Below the pieces are notes generated by a model. That model saw only the letters and a list, made by a program, of their open reading frames with translations. It did not search any database and was not told the DNA's origin. Position numbers and translations under genes: made by a program. A stretch of 64,000 nucleotides of DNA from Saturnia japonica. Its lineage: Eukaryota; Arthropoda; Insecta; Lepidoptera; Saturniidae. Where the stretch lies: positions 1,364,001 to 1,428,000 of the forward strand of contig CM065318.1 of the NCBI GenBank assembly GCA_033032175.1, given 5' to 3'. This document shows positions 47,526 to 60,555 of this stretch, in pieces. Every line of letters starts with the position of its first letter. The first letter of the stretch is position 1.

Positions 47526-49554
47526 TTAAAAATACAAAAACATGCTTAAATTAGAATCTAAGTGTTGCCTTAATTAATTAAAGGTTGCTCTGACATACTA
47601 AAAATAAGTAGTGTAAATAAATTTAAACGTACATAAATCAAGATAATATAGATAAATAACTTATAGCCATTCTCGAAAATGGCCCCAACTATTTGGTTAA
47701 AACTTTTTATTTAGATAACATTTTATATTCCAAGTTTACCTAGATAGGTGGTTTATTTTGTAAACCACAGAGCGCAGCTCGGTCGCTCTGAAATTTGTTT
47801 TAATATCTATATAAACCATACATATGCCCGATAGATGGTGTTATAAGTTTAATGTGTAACTATCTGTGTGTATTTCTGTGGCATCGTAGCTTTTAAATGA
47901 CCGATCCGATTTTGATCGAGTTAATGCCTTGTACAACAGGGATAAATCTTCAAAGAGACTTTCATAATTTAGATAAGTCGTATAGAAAATTTCAAGCTTC
48001 TAGGTCCACCGGTTTAAGCCGTGCGTTTTCTGGAAGTGACTTTTAACAATGTTATTTACTAAATCACAGTCACTTAGTATATCACAGAGTGTAAGACAAG
48101 CACCGACATATACATCGCTTTACATGGTTACCTAATTGTAAACATAATATACTTAGTAGGAAGCCTGTTAAACCTAAATCGAATTACATCAATATTCAAC
48201 GGATAACATGGACGTGAACAATTTGTATTGTATAATATCAGCCAATTTGAATACTAATACAATATAATGATTAAAAGGTAGGTACTTTATTGCACTTTTA
48301 GTTGGCACATGGGCGAGTTTAATGACATAAAGCATTTTCTTTCAGCTAAGGACCGGTTTTGGAAAAAAATATCACTTTAGTGCAAATAGAAATGTTACCT
48401 AACAAAAGTATTAATCAAGAATACCAAAAAATAGTATAGTAAATGAATTAAACAAATACTTACACAAACATACTTCAACTCCAGTAGTAATGACGGTATA
48501 TATATAACTTAGTAGTAACTTATAAATCAAGATCACAATGCCTATTATTAAATTAATAAACTAGATATGTATGATATTTAAAACGTTTTTAGCCAAAACA
48601 TTTTTTGAAATGTTCTGATTATGCCTTTTAATTTGATACCAAACACGGCACATTACAAAAAATAAATTATTTATACTACAGAACTTTGTCTTCTAGAGGG
48701 CGACTTATTAAATTCATTTTAACGTCAAATAGCCTATTTTTAGCTGAGTATTAAGACATTTCTATCGATATCTCATTTATCAAATTATAATGGGTAGTTT
48801 AAAAATATCCGTGAACAAATAAACATACATACATAGCCTGCTGAAATCGTAACTCTCCTTTTTGATTCGCTGTTGTCGGGTGAGATCTGATTGTTGGTCA
48901 TTGTTTTTAATATGAAGCGGTAAAGCATTCTACAATCATATGATACTTACCATAAAGGATTTTCAATAGTGAATAGAGGGCTAATAAGGGTTTTGCTGTA
49001 AGGAAGCGAAGATCACGACCGCAGACAAAATAACTTTTAATAATATAGAAGAACTATATGACTTTATATTTGCACCAGAAGTTACAAAAATAAAGTAAGA
49101 TTTACGAAACTTTTTCTTAAATTACGACTGTCGCAATATATATAATTTTAAAATATTTATGTTTACAACAGTACATTTTCAAATCACATTTCAACTATCA
49201 TAAAAGAGCCATATCATTATGTTAACCTGACCAGACCGAAAGAAAAATCACCCATACGAAGGCGAATCTTTTAAATATTATAGTCACAGTAAGTCATTTG
49301 AATGTCACTGAATTGTGAACCCCGAATAAACTTACTTCTTTTCTAAAGAATATTCTGGTGTATTAGATAAAATAAGTTAGAATAGAACGAGGGTTACAGA
49401 CGTTGTCAGAAATTTTCTGCTACAACGCCCAAGAGTGACTTTAAAACGAATTGCAAATAGCAATATCTCAATTTCATTAATTTTATCTAAATTTTTAAAC
49501 TAGTTATAGTTAGGTCTTAGTATTTTGCCACAATCAAACAAGAGAAAATGTTGC

Positions 49555-49690
49555 CCAAGATGGGTTACACGCTAAGCTTAGTTGGGGGGGACTGGTTCTC
49601 AAGTGTAGTTGCCGGAACACGCCTTTAAATGCTTATAAAGCTCATGCTCATTGCAGGAATTCGAACTTTCGTACACTATACCAATGAACC
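49555..49690 (-). repeat. SINE family 2 copy, internally deleted
   Basis: Has acacgctaagcttagttggg, ggttctcaagtgtagttgcc and then directly ctcatgctcattgcaggaat, so the central part present at 36230-36320 is missing. Confidence 0.65.
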
Positions 49691-50879
49691 ATAGTAAAAT
49701 AAATTTGCGACGCAATAAGATTAACGTTGCCTATCTTATTCTGTCAAATGGCTATGATACACGTGTGGGAAAGAAACAGAACGAGACGCCACTATCATAA
49801 TTATTATTGTGGCGAACAAATGTATTCCGATTTGCCATTCTAGTGGCTGTATTTATATCGATGAGAGAAACTTTAGCAAACAGATCATAAATCCAAACTT
49901 CCATCTCTTGTCCTTATTTGTTACATTGATATAACTAATAACTTTCGAGGTCAGATTTAAGGTCAAAAGAGCAAATACATGAGTATACATAAGAACCATA
50001 TTTTCTTTAATATTAGCTTTCCCAGCTACTTCGTTTGCGTCTTCTTTCATTGCGTTCGGTTCAGAGGCTTAGTCATTATAAGATAGCAGACAGACAGACA
50101 GAATTTCTATCGCATATATTAGTGTGAACTAGAAACACATTAGTTAATGTGTGTCATGCCATGGACGTAGTTTATGAATTTTTTGGTCACTAAGTTGGAC
50201 TTTAGAATCGCTACCGCTGGTTTTCTTGCTGTGAATGAGCGGGGGAGGGAGAAGAAGGTTAGAAGTAATCTCCCTGTGAAGAAAAAAGTGCAGAAATAAA
50301 TAGTATTTGAGAAGTATTTTTTTTTTTTCAATTTTAATGTTATGTATATCTAGGAATTGGATATGAATAATTATTTGTTTCTGGCATTTAGCATTATGAT
50401 CACAGTTCAAACCAAACCTATTCAATTTTAACACCACAACGGAAAAACGAAAATGTCTCACTCAATACAAAAAACGCCACAAAATGTTAAAGTAAGTCAT
50501 ATTTCACGCAAATAACACAAAAATCGGTCAAAAACTAACAAGGAAAGTGTACAGAAAAAATTACGGTCTTCCAAAATTTTTACCTGTGAAAATGAACTTT
50601 ATACCAACAATTAAGAATTGACATTTATATTATCAGATTTACAAAAGATGCGATTTTAAAAATTCAATTTCTCAAAAACTATTTATTTTCGCAGTGTGAA
50701 TATTTATATTTGGTCTAATTATAGAGTGATTTAACTGTTAAAAAAAATTGGAGTCTGAAATCGACGGTAGCGACTCTAAAACTGAGCTGATATAATCACA
50801 CGAATTGAAAAAGGAAATGCTTAGATAGTTTACGCACGCATAGAAAAAGAATGAAAAAAGAATGATTAAAAAAAAATTA

Positions 50880-51030
50880 AGTTATATAAAGCGAGTGTGA
50901 CTGGGAGCGTTCGAAGAAGAAGACCTAGAACAACGTTCCTCGATCAAATCGTGGACGTTCTGATGAAAGTTCAGGTTAAGAGTACTTTAAACCGACGAGC
51001 GTACGTGAAAAGAGATGTGTGATATAATGT
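50880..51030 (+). mobile_element. RTE-type LINE tail
   Basis: Reads SVTGSVRRRRPRTTFLDQIV, then DVLMKVQVKSTLNRRAYVKR. RRRPRTTFLDQI is the RTE C-terminal motif. Only about 45 codons are present. Confidence 0.7.
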
Positions 51031-51149
51031 ATGTCAAGATTTTTTTAATAGTATTACGACAAATTGAGTGACCAATACCTGGTCGGCAACATTGTCCGAT
51101 TCCGAAACGCTACAAAATAAAAGGGAGTCACTGTAAGGTTGTCACTATG

Positions 51150-51215
51150 TGTATGGTGTTTGCGAGTAAGTTCATAAGTGCTTTCTTATGGCCTAAATTG
51201 AATGAAGATTATTTT
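51150..51215 (+). repeat. Dispersed retroelement tail, same family as 9945
   Basis: Has gttcataagtgctttcttat, then ggcctaaattgaatgaagat. Confidence 0.5.
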
Positions 51216-52360
51216 TTTGAGTCGGGTTAAGGTTCATACCATCATTTTTGATTATAAGCGTGCCACAATAGCGGGTTTTACTCCTGGTGAGTGGTAGTCA
51301 CCACCACCAATCAAAATACCATAACTCTTGAATGAAAATATCTGGTCACATCTAAGGGAATAATAACCACTCTCTGATATATAAATATAAAATCGTGTAA
51401 AAATATTCAATGATTTTATGTTATTTTATTATGATGATCTGTTCTATAAAATACTATATATAAAAATGTAATCTTTCAAATAAAACAATATCACTATAAT
51501 CCTCCCATTACACGCAAATGATTGTAGTTTCGAAAATGTCCGTCGATCCCGGCGCGTCTTTCGACCGATGTGTAATTTACTTTATTGCCAATTTCAAGTT
51601 TCAGCTTTTTCACATAATAGCTGTGTTTTAGTCGAGAGATGGATTTTCTGTAAACTGTACATTTACCAAAAATGGAATCGCTATTTTTTCTATGTTTGTA
51701 CTCATATATTTTATTAATCTTCTTTGCAATAGCTTTTTTTTGAAGGTTTAAGCTCGACCTTAAGAGAGACTATGGATAATAAAGTAGTATATGTCAAATC
51801 TAATTTAAATGTCGCCTGAATGCAAAAAGTGTAAGGGTGATCGAATAACATCTTTATCCTTGATACACGTGGTCCAACTTCTTGAGTAACGAGCGAGGAA
51901 ATTGTCTATAGCAGGGTTAATGGTAGTTCTGAATAGCGATTCGCTTATTGGCACCTGTCAATTTCTTTTAATTGCTAAATCCCTCTATAATTCTCCCGAA
52001 ATTAGGGGAAATTTCTTGAAATCATCACTAGCTATCGGTGAAGGAAAATATCACAATGAAGTTTTGGTGCATTAACTGGTGCTTCCGTAGCTGGCTACCA
52101 CAGTCAAGTTTGTATTTTTTTGTTACTTTCAATCATGCGCAAAAGCAGAATTCCCAACAAAAGCAAAAATATTTGGCTAAAGTTACAAATACTATAGAGA
52201 AAATGTTTGGAAATATGTTTGTTTAATAACTAAGTACATTAACTTAAATTTTTATGTTATTCTCTCGATTGTATGAATATTTAAACTTAGTATGTCAGAG
52301 CAGCCTATCATTAGGGCGACACTTGAATTTAAATTTAAACATGTCTTCTTGTTTAAGTGA

Positions 52361-52582
52361 AGTGTATACACCCTTGGAAGCTTAACAAATACATTAATAG
52401 ATACATTATTGAAAGACCTGTATAAAAATAAAAATACTAAAGAAATAACCAAAATTCTCACAAACGTCCTGTATAAACTTGTAGAAATAGATGAGAAACC
52501 GCCTCGCCGCCGCGACTTAAAACGCGAATACACGGAATGCGCACACATTGAAATCTTGTTGGTCCATGTAAACAAGTTCTAA
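52361..52582 (+). CDS. Unrecognised 73-codon open frame without a start codon
   Basis: The frame follows a TGA at 52358 and is open to TAA at 52580: SVYTLGSLTNTLIDTLLKDL, YKNKNTKEITKILTNVLYKL, VEIDEKPPRRRDLKREYTEC and AHIEILLVHVNKF. The second half is GC-richer (PPRRR) than its surroundings. A possible acceptor (cccttggaag/CTT) lies near the start. The opposite strand has a longer 107-codon frame, so coding potential is ambiguous. I recognise neither. It could be a terminal exon, a transposon remnant or chance. Confidence 0.2.
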   Translation, partial: SVYTLGSLTNTLIDTLLKDLYKNKNTKEITKILTNVLYKLVEIDEKPPRRRDLKREYTECAHIEILLVHVNKF

Positions 52583-52689
52583 AAATAACAAAATTTTTAT
52601 TCTTCCTTTAAACGTAATTGACCTGTTTCGAGACTTTGAGACCTTTTCTTAATCGGGTATGAAAGAGAGCCACATTCCAAGCGATGACA

Positions 52690-52990
52690 GTTCCATATTG
52701 TATATCAAAGTGAATAGTATAAGATACGACAACAAGTTAAACAGAGAAGTTGAGGGAATATAGGCTAGCATGGTATAGGCATTTCATTAGGAGGGATGAA
52801 AGTTATATATAAATAAAAGAATTTTAAGTATGAAGGTGGATGGATACAGGAGTAGAGGAAAACCAAAGAAGGTATGGATGGATTGTGTGAAGGTGTGAAT
52901 ACTGAGATGATATTTGATAGAGTATAGTGGTTGAAGAAAACATGTTGTGCCGCCCTACTTAAGTAGGATGAGGGGTAAGAAGATGATGAG
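52690..52990 (+). mobile_element. RTE-type LINE tail
   Basis: Reads LAWYRHFIRRDESYI, then a stop, then LSMKVDGYRSRGKPKKVWMD and CVK. WY.H..RRDE and RG.PKK.WMDC match the fragment at 10140. It ends in a purine-rich tail with aagaagatgatga. Confidence 0.8.
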
Positions 52991-53657
52991 TATAAGAAAC
53001 GACAAAGGAAGGAAAGTTACAAGAGAACTAATTACTATGACTGTGGAAAAACTGTGCATCAATTGCGTAATATAGAAATGAAATAAATAAAATACGTATG
53101 TATTAAAATTAATTTAAAATATTTAGACCTAGACAAATTGAGTTTGTCGTTTACTAACTAAATTTGTTTTACTGTTTCAATTCAAGACATAAATTTTATT
53201 CATGAACAGAAGTTACATGTTCTCATGTTCCTCACAACTTTAAGTTAGCGCCTACGTAAAGTACTAAGTAAATTTCACAACATTTCATTGTTTTTTTGTC
53301 TACCAAGTAATATATTCTTTACAGTAAACAGGAATGCGAGCAGAAATTGTAATAAAGTGTGCCATATTTAATAAAGAAACTGATATATTTATTGATAGCA
53401 AATTAACAATATGTTTAACTTGAACATGGTAGTTAGTCAAGGGGATATTACAATATTCCAGCGTAACTTGAAGAGATGCAGGCTAGCATGAGAGCGGAGC
53501 GGAGAGCGCTGATGAATTTCGATATGGCGATCTTTGATCTCTCACTATAAAAAAGATGGACGCGGTGTCCGAACATCACTGAGCCATCATTGCTTCTTAC
53601 CTTGCAAGAACCTAGATCAAGATCTAACACTTTTCAAAACATCTCCTTATACCTTTT

Positions 53658-53850
53658 ACATCATCATCATCATCATTTCAGCCGCAGGACGTCCACTGCT
53701 GAACATAGGCCTCTCCCATAGATCTCCAGAGCGACCGATCTTGTGCGGTCTGCACCCAACGGCTCCCAGCGACCTTTATTAGGTCGTCTTTCTATATAGT
53801 GGGGGGCCGTCCTACGCTGCGCTTTCCGGTGCGTAGGACGTGTTTTCTAC
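53658..53850 (-). mobile_element. RTE-type LINE 3' end with CAT/ATG microsatellite tail
   Basis: The minus strand reads KRSVGRPPT, then a stop, then KDDLIKVAGSRWVQTAQDRS and LWRSMGEAYVQQWTSCG and a stop, directly followed by ATG repeats (CAT run at about 53660-53675). The WRSMGEAYVQQWT ending is very common in Lepidoptera. One internal stop shows it is dead. Confidence 0.9.
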
Positions 53851-53884
53851 CTTTTACAGGCGTCGTAATTTTGTTGTATTTTCA

Positions 53885-54080
53885 TTTTTAACCGATTTCA
53901 ACAAAGGTTGCGGAATTAGAATGTATTCTTTTATGGGCGTTCAGTCATAGCTTCTTTGTTTATGAACCGATTGGGATGTTTTTTTTTTTTGTTAGATAGA
54001 AGATCCTCAACTGTGGTCTTATTTTAATTTCATTGGCGTTAGACCTTCAACTTGGAACATACACAAAGGATTTTTTTTTG
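53885..54080 (+). repeat. Dispersed repeat, same family as 13455
   Basis: Starts ttaaccgatttcaacaaagg, with cttctttgtttatgaaccga and tattttaatttcattggcgt further in. Confidence 0.65.
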
Positions 54081-54133
54081 TCAAAAATTGTCTTGTTAAC
54101 TGTAAATTTCATAGATGAAGTTTTTAAACTTAG

Positions 54134-54980
54134 CTAGCTGTGCCCCACGGTATCACTCATTTTAAATTTAGTCGAGTAACTCTTTACCGCGCCGCCAAGG
54201 CACCCGTGTACACAAGCGATGTATCTTAATTCCCGTAGGTACTTGCCTACAGCTATCCAGATTGCTTGACTTTCATGGATACTGCTCCACTCCTTAACGC
54301 TGTTACGTAAAGATATATTGCTTACTAGCTGTGCCCGTTACTTAGCTTTCGTGAACTACAGAAAGTCCAAGTGAATCCTGCTCCCCCGCTCCCGGCTATT
54401 TTAAAGACAAAAGTGCTAATTGTGGGTGTTCCTTAGAAGATAGATGTATACTCTCACAGACTTTTTTGTAGGTCTTTTTAATGCATATGATTATGTAGTA
54501 CATTAATTTCCTATATGTCTTATGGTTTACTCAGCATAAGCCATTTAAGCGCCCGAATTGACTCACCATGACAAGTTTTTTTTATTTGTGCGGAATCCTA
54601 ATTCTTTTTCTATCATAAAAGTATCCTAAGTTACTCCCTATATCGTCAGTTATCTATTAGTGAAAGTCTCATCAAAATCGGTCCAACCGTTTCGGAGATT
54701 ACCCGGAACAAACAGACAGACAAAAATTTTAAAAATGGGCTTTTTGTTATACATATCGTATCATATGCATTTAGTATAAAGCTATTATTTTGACATTACA
54801 AACAGACACTTCAATTTTATTAATTGTATAGATAACCCTCATATATAATTCGGCTATAAAATTCAAAAATAATATTTCAAATCTGACTGATAGTTCCAGA
54901 GATTAATGCATTTAAACAAACAAACAAAAAAATAATGTCTTGCGTTGAGCTTTATAATGTTCGAACAGTCAATACATAGA
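54134..54980 (-). mobile_element. Helitron family A copy split by another Helitron
   Basis: The left part (54134-54324) has ctagctgtgccccacggtat and gattgcttgactttcatgga. The right part (54833-54980) has gactgatagttccagagatt and ends before a T at 54981. The two halves fit the single element seen at 10903-11213, and the gap is exactly the family B element. Confidence 0.75.
54325..54832 (-). mobile_element. Helitron family B copy 1 (508 bp, exact ends), nested
   Basis: On the minus strand it starts TCTATACAATTAATAAAATT and ends CACAGCTAG. The flanks are A (5') and T (3'). Internal blocks are gtgggtgttccttagaagat, ggtttactcagcataagcca and tcaaaatcggtccaaccgtt. It has no coding capacity. Confidence 0.9.
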
Positions 54981-55019
54981 TAATGTACTAATTGATTAAC
55001 ATAAAACATCTAAGTAGAC

Positions 55020-55190
55020 AATAAATTTTTTAACAAAAAAGAAAATCAACTTTTGAAGCATCTTTTGAAGTTGAAGGTCCAATGCCATTAAAATAAAATG
55101 GGACCATCCCCGAGGTATCAAACAAAAAAAAGTACATTCAAATTGAGTAACCTCCCGTCTTTTGTTGAAGTCAGTTAAAAATGTATTGAA
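55020..55190 (-). repeat. Dispersed repeat, same family as 13455
   Basis: Inverted: gaaggtccaatgccattaaa followed by ataaaatgggaccatccccg, and aacctcccgtcttttgttga followed by agtcagttaaaa. Confidence 0.65.
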
Positions 55191-56289
55191 ATTATGACAG
55201 GGATATAGTAAAAAATAGTGAGTACTTTTTGGAAAACATAAAAAAGAAGTTATTTAGAACAGGTATAATCACATCAAGTAATATTTCATATGAAATCCCG
55301 AGCGACGGTATTTCCTTTTACCAAGTGTAGAAGGAATGATATGGGGACCCTTTTAGTTGTTAGCAATAAATCAGCCCCTAATGGGTTGTAAGGCTTTTCA
55401 GGTTTCGTCTCCCGATATTTGTAAAGTATGTACTTACCATCTTTACGTAAACCGATAAATAATCTACATTGAGATATTTTTTGAAAACCTACCAGCTGTA
55501 TAAAATTGATTTAATTATTTATATAACTTGGCCGTCACGGGACCTCCGGTAGAAGTCAAACGACTTAGTAAATATTCATAAATAAATAAATAAATACGAC
55601 AAAACAAAAGAAAGTCACTATGAAGATGTCTCTTTTATTACTATGTGTATAACATGAAATTTTGAAATGATCTAGTCTATCTATTAGCTCGGCTCCACAT
55701 CGCCAACATTAGACTAAAGCGTCAGCACACCAACAGCAGCCAACGTCGAGGCCAACAATCGGTCTGACCCGCCGCATTAGATGTTTTACTTCAAAATTTG
55801 CATGACATTTGATGCGATATAACACGCTTGAACGTCACATGTATCAAAATGGATTCTGTATTTATACCAAGCTTGTGTTTTCGCCAGTGTTACCAGATGA
55901 CTTTCTTACTTCCATTCGAACTCAAAAGTTTCAAATAAAAGGATAACAAGAAAGTAAAAAAATGTACCTGCAAAGTTCACGCGCGGTAGAAGTGGAAACT
56001 TCAAAACACATAAAATCCTAAATCAGAGAGTCTCGAAGCTTATAACCATTAGTACTGTACCGCCAGACCAAATCAACGACGATCAAAGTCGTGAAAATCA
56101 TCAATTGCAGAAATCGTGTATAATGCATTTCTATCTCATTCTCTCGCAGGATAAATTGTAGAGATATCTATATTTGTCTCTTTTAATGTTCCTTTTTAGC
56201 TTCCTTACGTGTCAAATCCCAACGCTCCTAAAAAGTTTTCACTTCAAAAATATAAAATTAATTATGGGAGTATTTTTCGTGTTTACCAT

Positions 56290-56690
56290 AAAAATTTCAT
56301 AGCATTATATGGCTGTGAAACATGAACGATGAATCAAAGGAACAGAGAAACGTTGGCTGCGTTTGATATGTGGTGTTGGAGGACGATGGAGACCATCAGT
56401 TGGACGGAAACGAATACAAATGAGGAAGTGTTAAGAATGGTTGACGAGGAAAGACAGTTGTTGAGAAACATAAATAACAGGAGAGGAAAGGTGACTGGAA
56501 ACTTGATACGATACGACAAGTCCTTTAAACTATTTTGGAAGGAAAAATTAGAGGATCGCGCGGATGAGAAAGACCTAGAAGAAGATTTTTAAAACAAATG
56601 AAGCATAAAGTGGAAATCGTGTCATATCAAGAGGTCAAAAGAAAGGCAGAGGATAGGGAACAGTGGCAACTGCTCCTCCTACAATAGTTG
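56290..56690 (+). mobile_element. RTE-like LINE, C-terminal coding fragment
   Basis: Reads MNQRNRETLAAFDMWCWRTM, ETISWTETNTNEEVLRMVDE, ERQLLRNINNRRGKVTGNLI and ends EIVSYQEVKRKAEDREQWQL, with one frame change near 56590. FDMWCWRRM..ISWT..TNEEVL..V.EER.LL..I..R is the classic C-terminus of this reverse-transcriptase group. A YGCET stretch with a stop precedes it. It is 5'-truncated and inactive. Confidence 0.9.
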
Positions 56691-57159
56691 AGCCCTTAAA
56701 TTAAGGAAGAAGATCGTTAAACACCTGTTTTTATAAACCAAAAATAGTAGTATCTACTTATTATAACAAGTCCCTGAGTTTTCCTATCTAGTTTGTTTTG
56801 GCCCCGTAAACTCCCTTGTAATTTTTCCACCTTAAATTTCACCCAATGAACTTTAAAACTCCGTAAATTTCTCCCTCTCAGGCTTAAAACACTGAGGTTA
56901 TAGAGAACCCATCTGATCTGGCGTTCGTGGTTTGATAGAACTGAGGGAGGGCATTTTGCTATCTAAGTAAAAAATCTGTCGCAAAATAAATTTCCGGTAT
57001 CAAACATGTAATGTTATGAAACACAAATTTCGTGCGTTTGCTAATTTGTTAAATGCTAGATTATAAATTAATACATTTGGTGCTAATAAGACTATTATCG
57101 CTGAGATAAATTGGATGGACGCATCTGTATCTTCAATATATTTATTATAATATTTTGTG

Positions 57160-57320
57160 CGCAATTCTTGTATATATATATGTATTTAGTTTCTCGGAAA
57201 CGGTTCCAACGATTTCGATGAAACTTTGCATTTAGGTAATGTTTTACATACTAAGCTTACCTAGATAGGTGCTTTTTTTTAAGACACCGGAGCACAGCTC
57301 GGTCGCCCAGGTATTATTAT
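57160..57320. repeat. Short interspersed repeat (CCTAGATAGGTG / AGCTCGGTCGC type)
   Basis: Contains cttacctagataggtgcttt and gagcacagctcggtcgccca. Variants are at 47745-47800 and 57785-57860. A small GC stem (gagcaNagctc) lies at the end. The class is uncertain, possibly Helitron-like. Confidence 0.5.
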
Positions 57321-57907
57321 TTATGGCTTGTTTAATTTAAAATATATTGAGTCCACAGAAATATGAAACCATATTTTAATTTTCACCCCACCAAGGTAAA
57401 TGTGTTTTAATATCTAAAGAGATATGACCTTTAATAGAATATGCGAAATTCACTACAAGAACGTAAATAATCTTTTAGCGCTAACAAGATTGGACTTCTA
57501 GCAAATTTCGTTAGGTATCCACGCCCTGGGAGTTCATGCTCGGCAGCCATCTGTAAATAGACGTCTGAATTCTCTAAATGGATGAAAATATTTTTTTATT
57601 TAAGTTTCTAAGCGTTTTATTAGTATTGTATATACACAGAGGGTAGATAAAAATATATTTATAGTAATGCATACTAATAATATTATAAAGTGAGAAATCC
57701 TTGTACTTATATTATGTAAGTGGTTTCTCGAAAACTATTTGGATGATTTGGATGTTTATTATTTAGATATTTGTAGGTTATATGTTCTAAGTTAACCCAG
57801 ATAGGTACCTTTCTTTTATTTTCAAGATACCGAGCAAAGCTCAGATATTTGGTCATTAGGTATATAAGCGTGCAGTTGTAGAGAACAGTTGTGATTTAGA
57901 TAAAATA

Positions 57908-58183
57908 ATGTTCAACATCATCAGTGAAAAAATATCTCATAAACTTCGCTCGCGTGTTCTCCTACTGAGAATGGAGGAAGATCGAGCAGTTAAAAGAACA
58001 TACCCTGGACGAAAAAGTGGTCATGATCAGACTTTTCAGGCCAGGTATCGCTGGCGTGATACTCTAAAGACGTATCTATATCAGCTTCTCAGCTTCAGGC
58101 CAGACAATTGGCAAGAAACTGTGCAGAATCGGGACTATAGCATGATCTCGTTTTGGAGGTTAAGACCTTTTTTGGGTCACTAA
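57908..58183 (+). mobile_element. LINE C-terminal fragment (RMEEDRAVKR type)
   Basis: Reads LLLRMEEDRAVKRTYPGRKS, then YRWRDTLKTYLYQLLSFRPD, then NWQETVQNRDYSMISFW. This matches the RMEEDRAVKR..GR..G.R..GRP.YRW.D tail of a non-LTR element, with the GRP stretch altered. It ends in LGH rather than the usual LSQ, probably by frameshift. Confidence 0.8.
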
Positions 58184-59778
58184 GCCAAAATAAGTAAGAA
58201 TATTATTATCATATTTAACTAAAAGTACACAATAATATGTATTATGGATAGTTTGGGTGTACTAAGAAGATATGCTAGGATGGTTTGAGATTTTATTTTA
58301 ATGGAGGTAAAATACAATTAATCTCCTCATTTTCAATTAAATTAACTCGGCTGTAAATAAATAAATGCGTATTGGACAGACCTAAAGGTTGTTAAATACT
58401 TTTAAGATTACCCGCAATGCATCTTCCATTTATTAAGTATTTCGAAGCCCTTTATGAGTTGTGGTACCTAACTTATGCTCTCGGGCTTCTTGATTGTTCT
58501 TCATTCTTTCACTTATCCCATAAACTCACTTATACAATACAGTCACAGCTTTATATTTGTTTTTTTTTTTATATTACATTTTCTTATATTTGTATAAATA
58601 TTACATAGTATTTTAGCGATGTGACTTATGGGTGAAAGTCTTTAAATTATGTAATTTTTCATACATATTTAGTAAAATCAATCTTTAAAGGTGTGATATA
58701 ATCATCAGACAATAGGTATACCAAAAGTTTTAAATTATGTTTCGATAATTATTAATAGAACTTTTAATATTGAACCGGTCTACGTGCAGCTCTGAAAGGG
58801 ATTTCGGTCCCAGTTGTTTAGCATCCTTACAACAAAGAAGAGAAACTAAAAGGGGCCAACCCTATAAACGAGAGTTCAAACTTTCCAGTTAAGTGGATGT
58901 TCTTTGTAATATGAAAACTTTGACAGTTAAACCAGGAAAGAACTTAAAAAACTGTCCTTAAGAATATTATACGTTATAATATTAAATTACGACTTATCAT
59001 TATAACGGATATTAAAAGATTTTTGTTTGTTTTATTTTAAAAAGTTTCCCTAGTTTTGTGGTTGAAGAAAAAATAATGTAATTGTCAAATTCGTAGCGAC
59101 ACGCCCGTCAAATAACTAGTTCACATTAAACTAAACTACCTATTTAATAATACTGGTTTATTGATAAAAAAACTTTAAAAAAAAATCTGGAAAAAAAGAT
59201 GTTGTTCGTAAATTTAATTTTCTCTTGGGAAAATTTAGATTAATTATCTGGGAGTCACGTGATTGGAACTACTAATCATAAAACGTGACGCCATCGTACA
59301 ATACTTATACACAGTTGAGTATTATAATTATTAGGTTATCTTATGACAAATGACTATAAAATTGTACAGCTGCTGAAGGTATTTTAATCAGTTTCAAGGG
59401 AACTGTGGTGCTGTGCTCAAATGATCAACTGTGCATCAATAAGTACCTTTAACCTTAGTTTTATTTTATTGAATGGTGACGTCACACGCGGTCCCCTGAA
59501 CATAATGCAGCGGCATATTTTTTTCCTTAAATTTTAAAATATCTAACATAGTTGTAATAATGGATAAACATTGATATTCACGGGTATTATTTTCCACATG
59601 CAGAATTCTTAAAACAACATTTTAAAAGTTGTTTGTTAGATGTGTCATGCAAAATAGATAGAAACAGAAAGAAAATATTCTGTGACAAACTTTTTGTCTC
59701 TTAGTCTAACGAATTTATTCAATAAAGTACCTATAATAGCATCTGCCTGCAACTTTGTACGCGTTAAATATATACATA

Positions 59779-60215
59779 CAAATAAATAAATTTGAAGTGT
59801 CCGTTTGTAATGACAAAATTACAGCGTTTTACTAAATGAATATATGAAAGTATATACGGTACTTATTAATTTTTCTTCCTATTTATCTACTTGTTCCGAA
59901 GTATTCTTCGAAACGGTTGGACCGATTTTGACATAACTTTCACTAGCAGATAGCTGATGTTTTAAGGAGTAACTGAGGGTAATTTTGGGAAAAAGAATTA
60001 GGGATCCGCGCTAATAAAATAAAATTATAATAGTGACTTCATTCGGGCGTTTAAATGGCTTACACTGTTATATCAAAGAGAGAGATATTTCAAATCAATT
60101 TACTACATAATTGTTGATCTTAAAAAAAACCTACAAAAAAAGCCAACGAGAGTGTCTTCTAAGGATCAGCCGCAATAACCGGGAGCGGAGGTAGCACGAT
60201 TCGTGTTTGAAAGAA
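59779..60215 (+). mobile_element. Helitron family B copy 3, diverged
   Basis: Plus-orientation copy with atttgaagtgtccgtttgta, cgaaacggttggaccgattt and cgtttaaatggcttacactg. Both termini are eroded. It lies 340 bp from the inverted copy at 60556. Confidence 0.7.
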
Positions 60216-60349
60216 TTTTCTAACTCAAATCACTACTTCTGGATATTTCTTTCCACATCATACACATAGTCGATACCGCGTTTGTTTTTGTGCTCTTTTC
60301 AGCAGACCACAGACTTGACCACAGCGTCACATATCGTACAGGAAAAGCA

Positions 60350-60440
60350 TTTTTTTTTTGTATTGACCTTACTGTTAGCCTGAGGTGTCCTATACAAAAA
60401 TAGAGCCGCTGATAACTTTTACAGCTTTACCGGGCTTAGC
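60350..60440 (-). repeat. SINE family 3 copy
   Basis: T-run, then gaccttactgttagcctgag, then gctttaccgggctt. It is inserted next to the end of the family B Helitron copy. Confidence 0.75.
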
Positions 60441-60555
60441 CATTTCATTGGATTCATTGATGCATCTGCGTTAGAAATCCTGGGGACAGGTATAAATGAA
60501 CTCTTAAAAGGTACTTTTCATCGCCTTTGCTAGTCGAACAAACTATATTATAATA

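Noticed and set aside
52252..52575. 107-codon minus-strand ORF with a hydrophobic segment
   Set aside because: No homology recognised. It overlaps the plus-strand frame noted as a weak candidate, and no promoter, signal or splice support was seen.
53448..53630. 60-codon minus-strand ORF considered as the dpr signal-peptide exon
   Set aside because: The hydrophobic part is at the C-terminal end rather than after the Met, and no phase-1 donor follows it.
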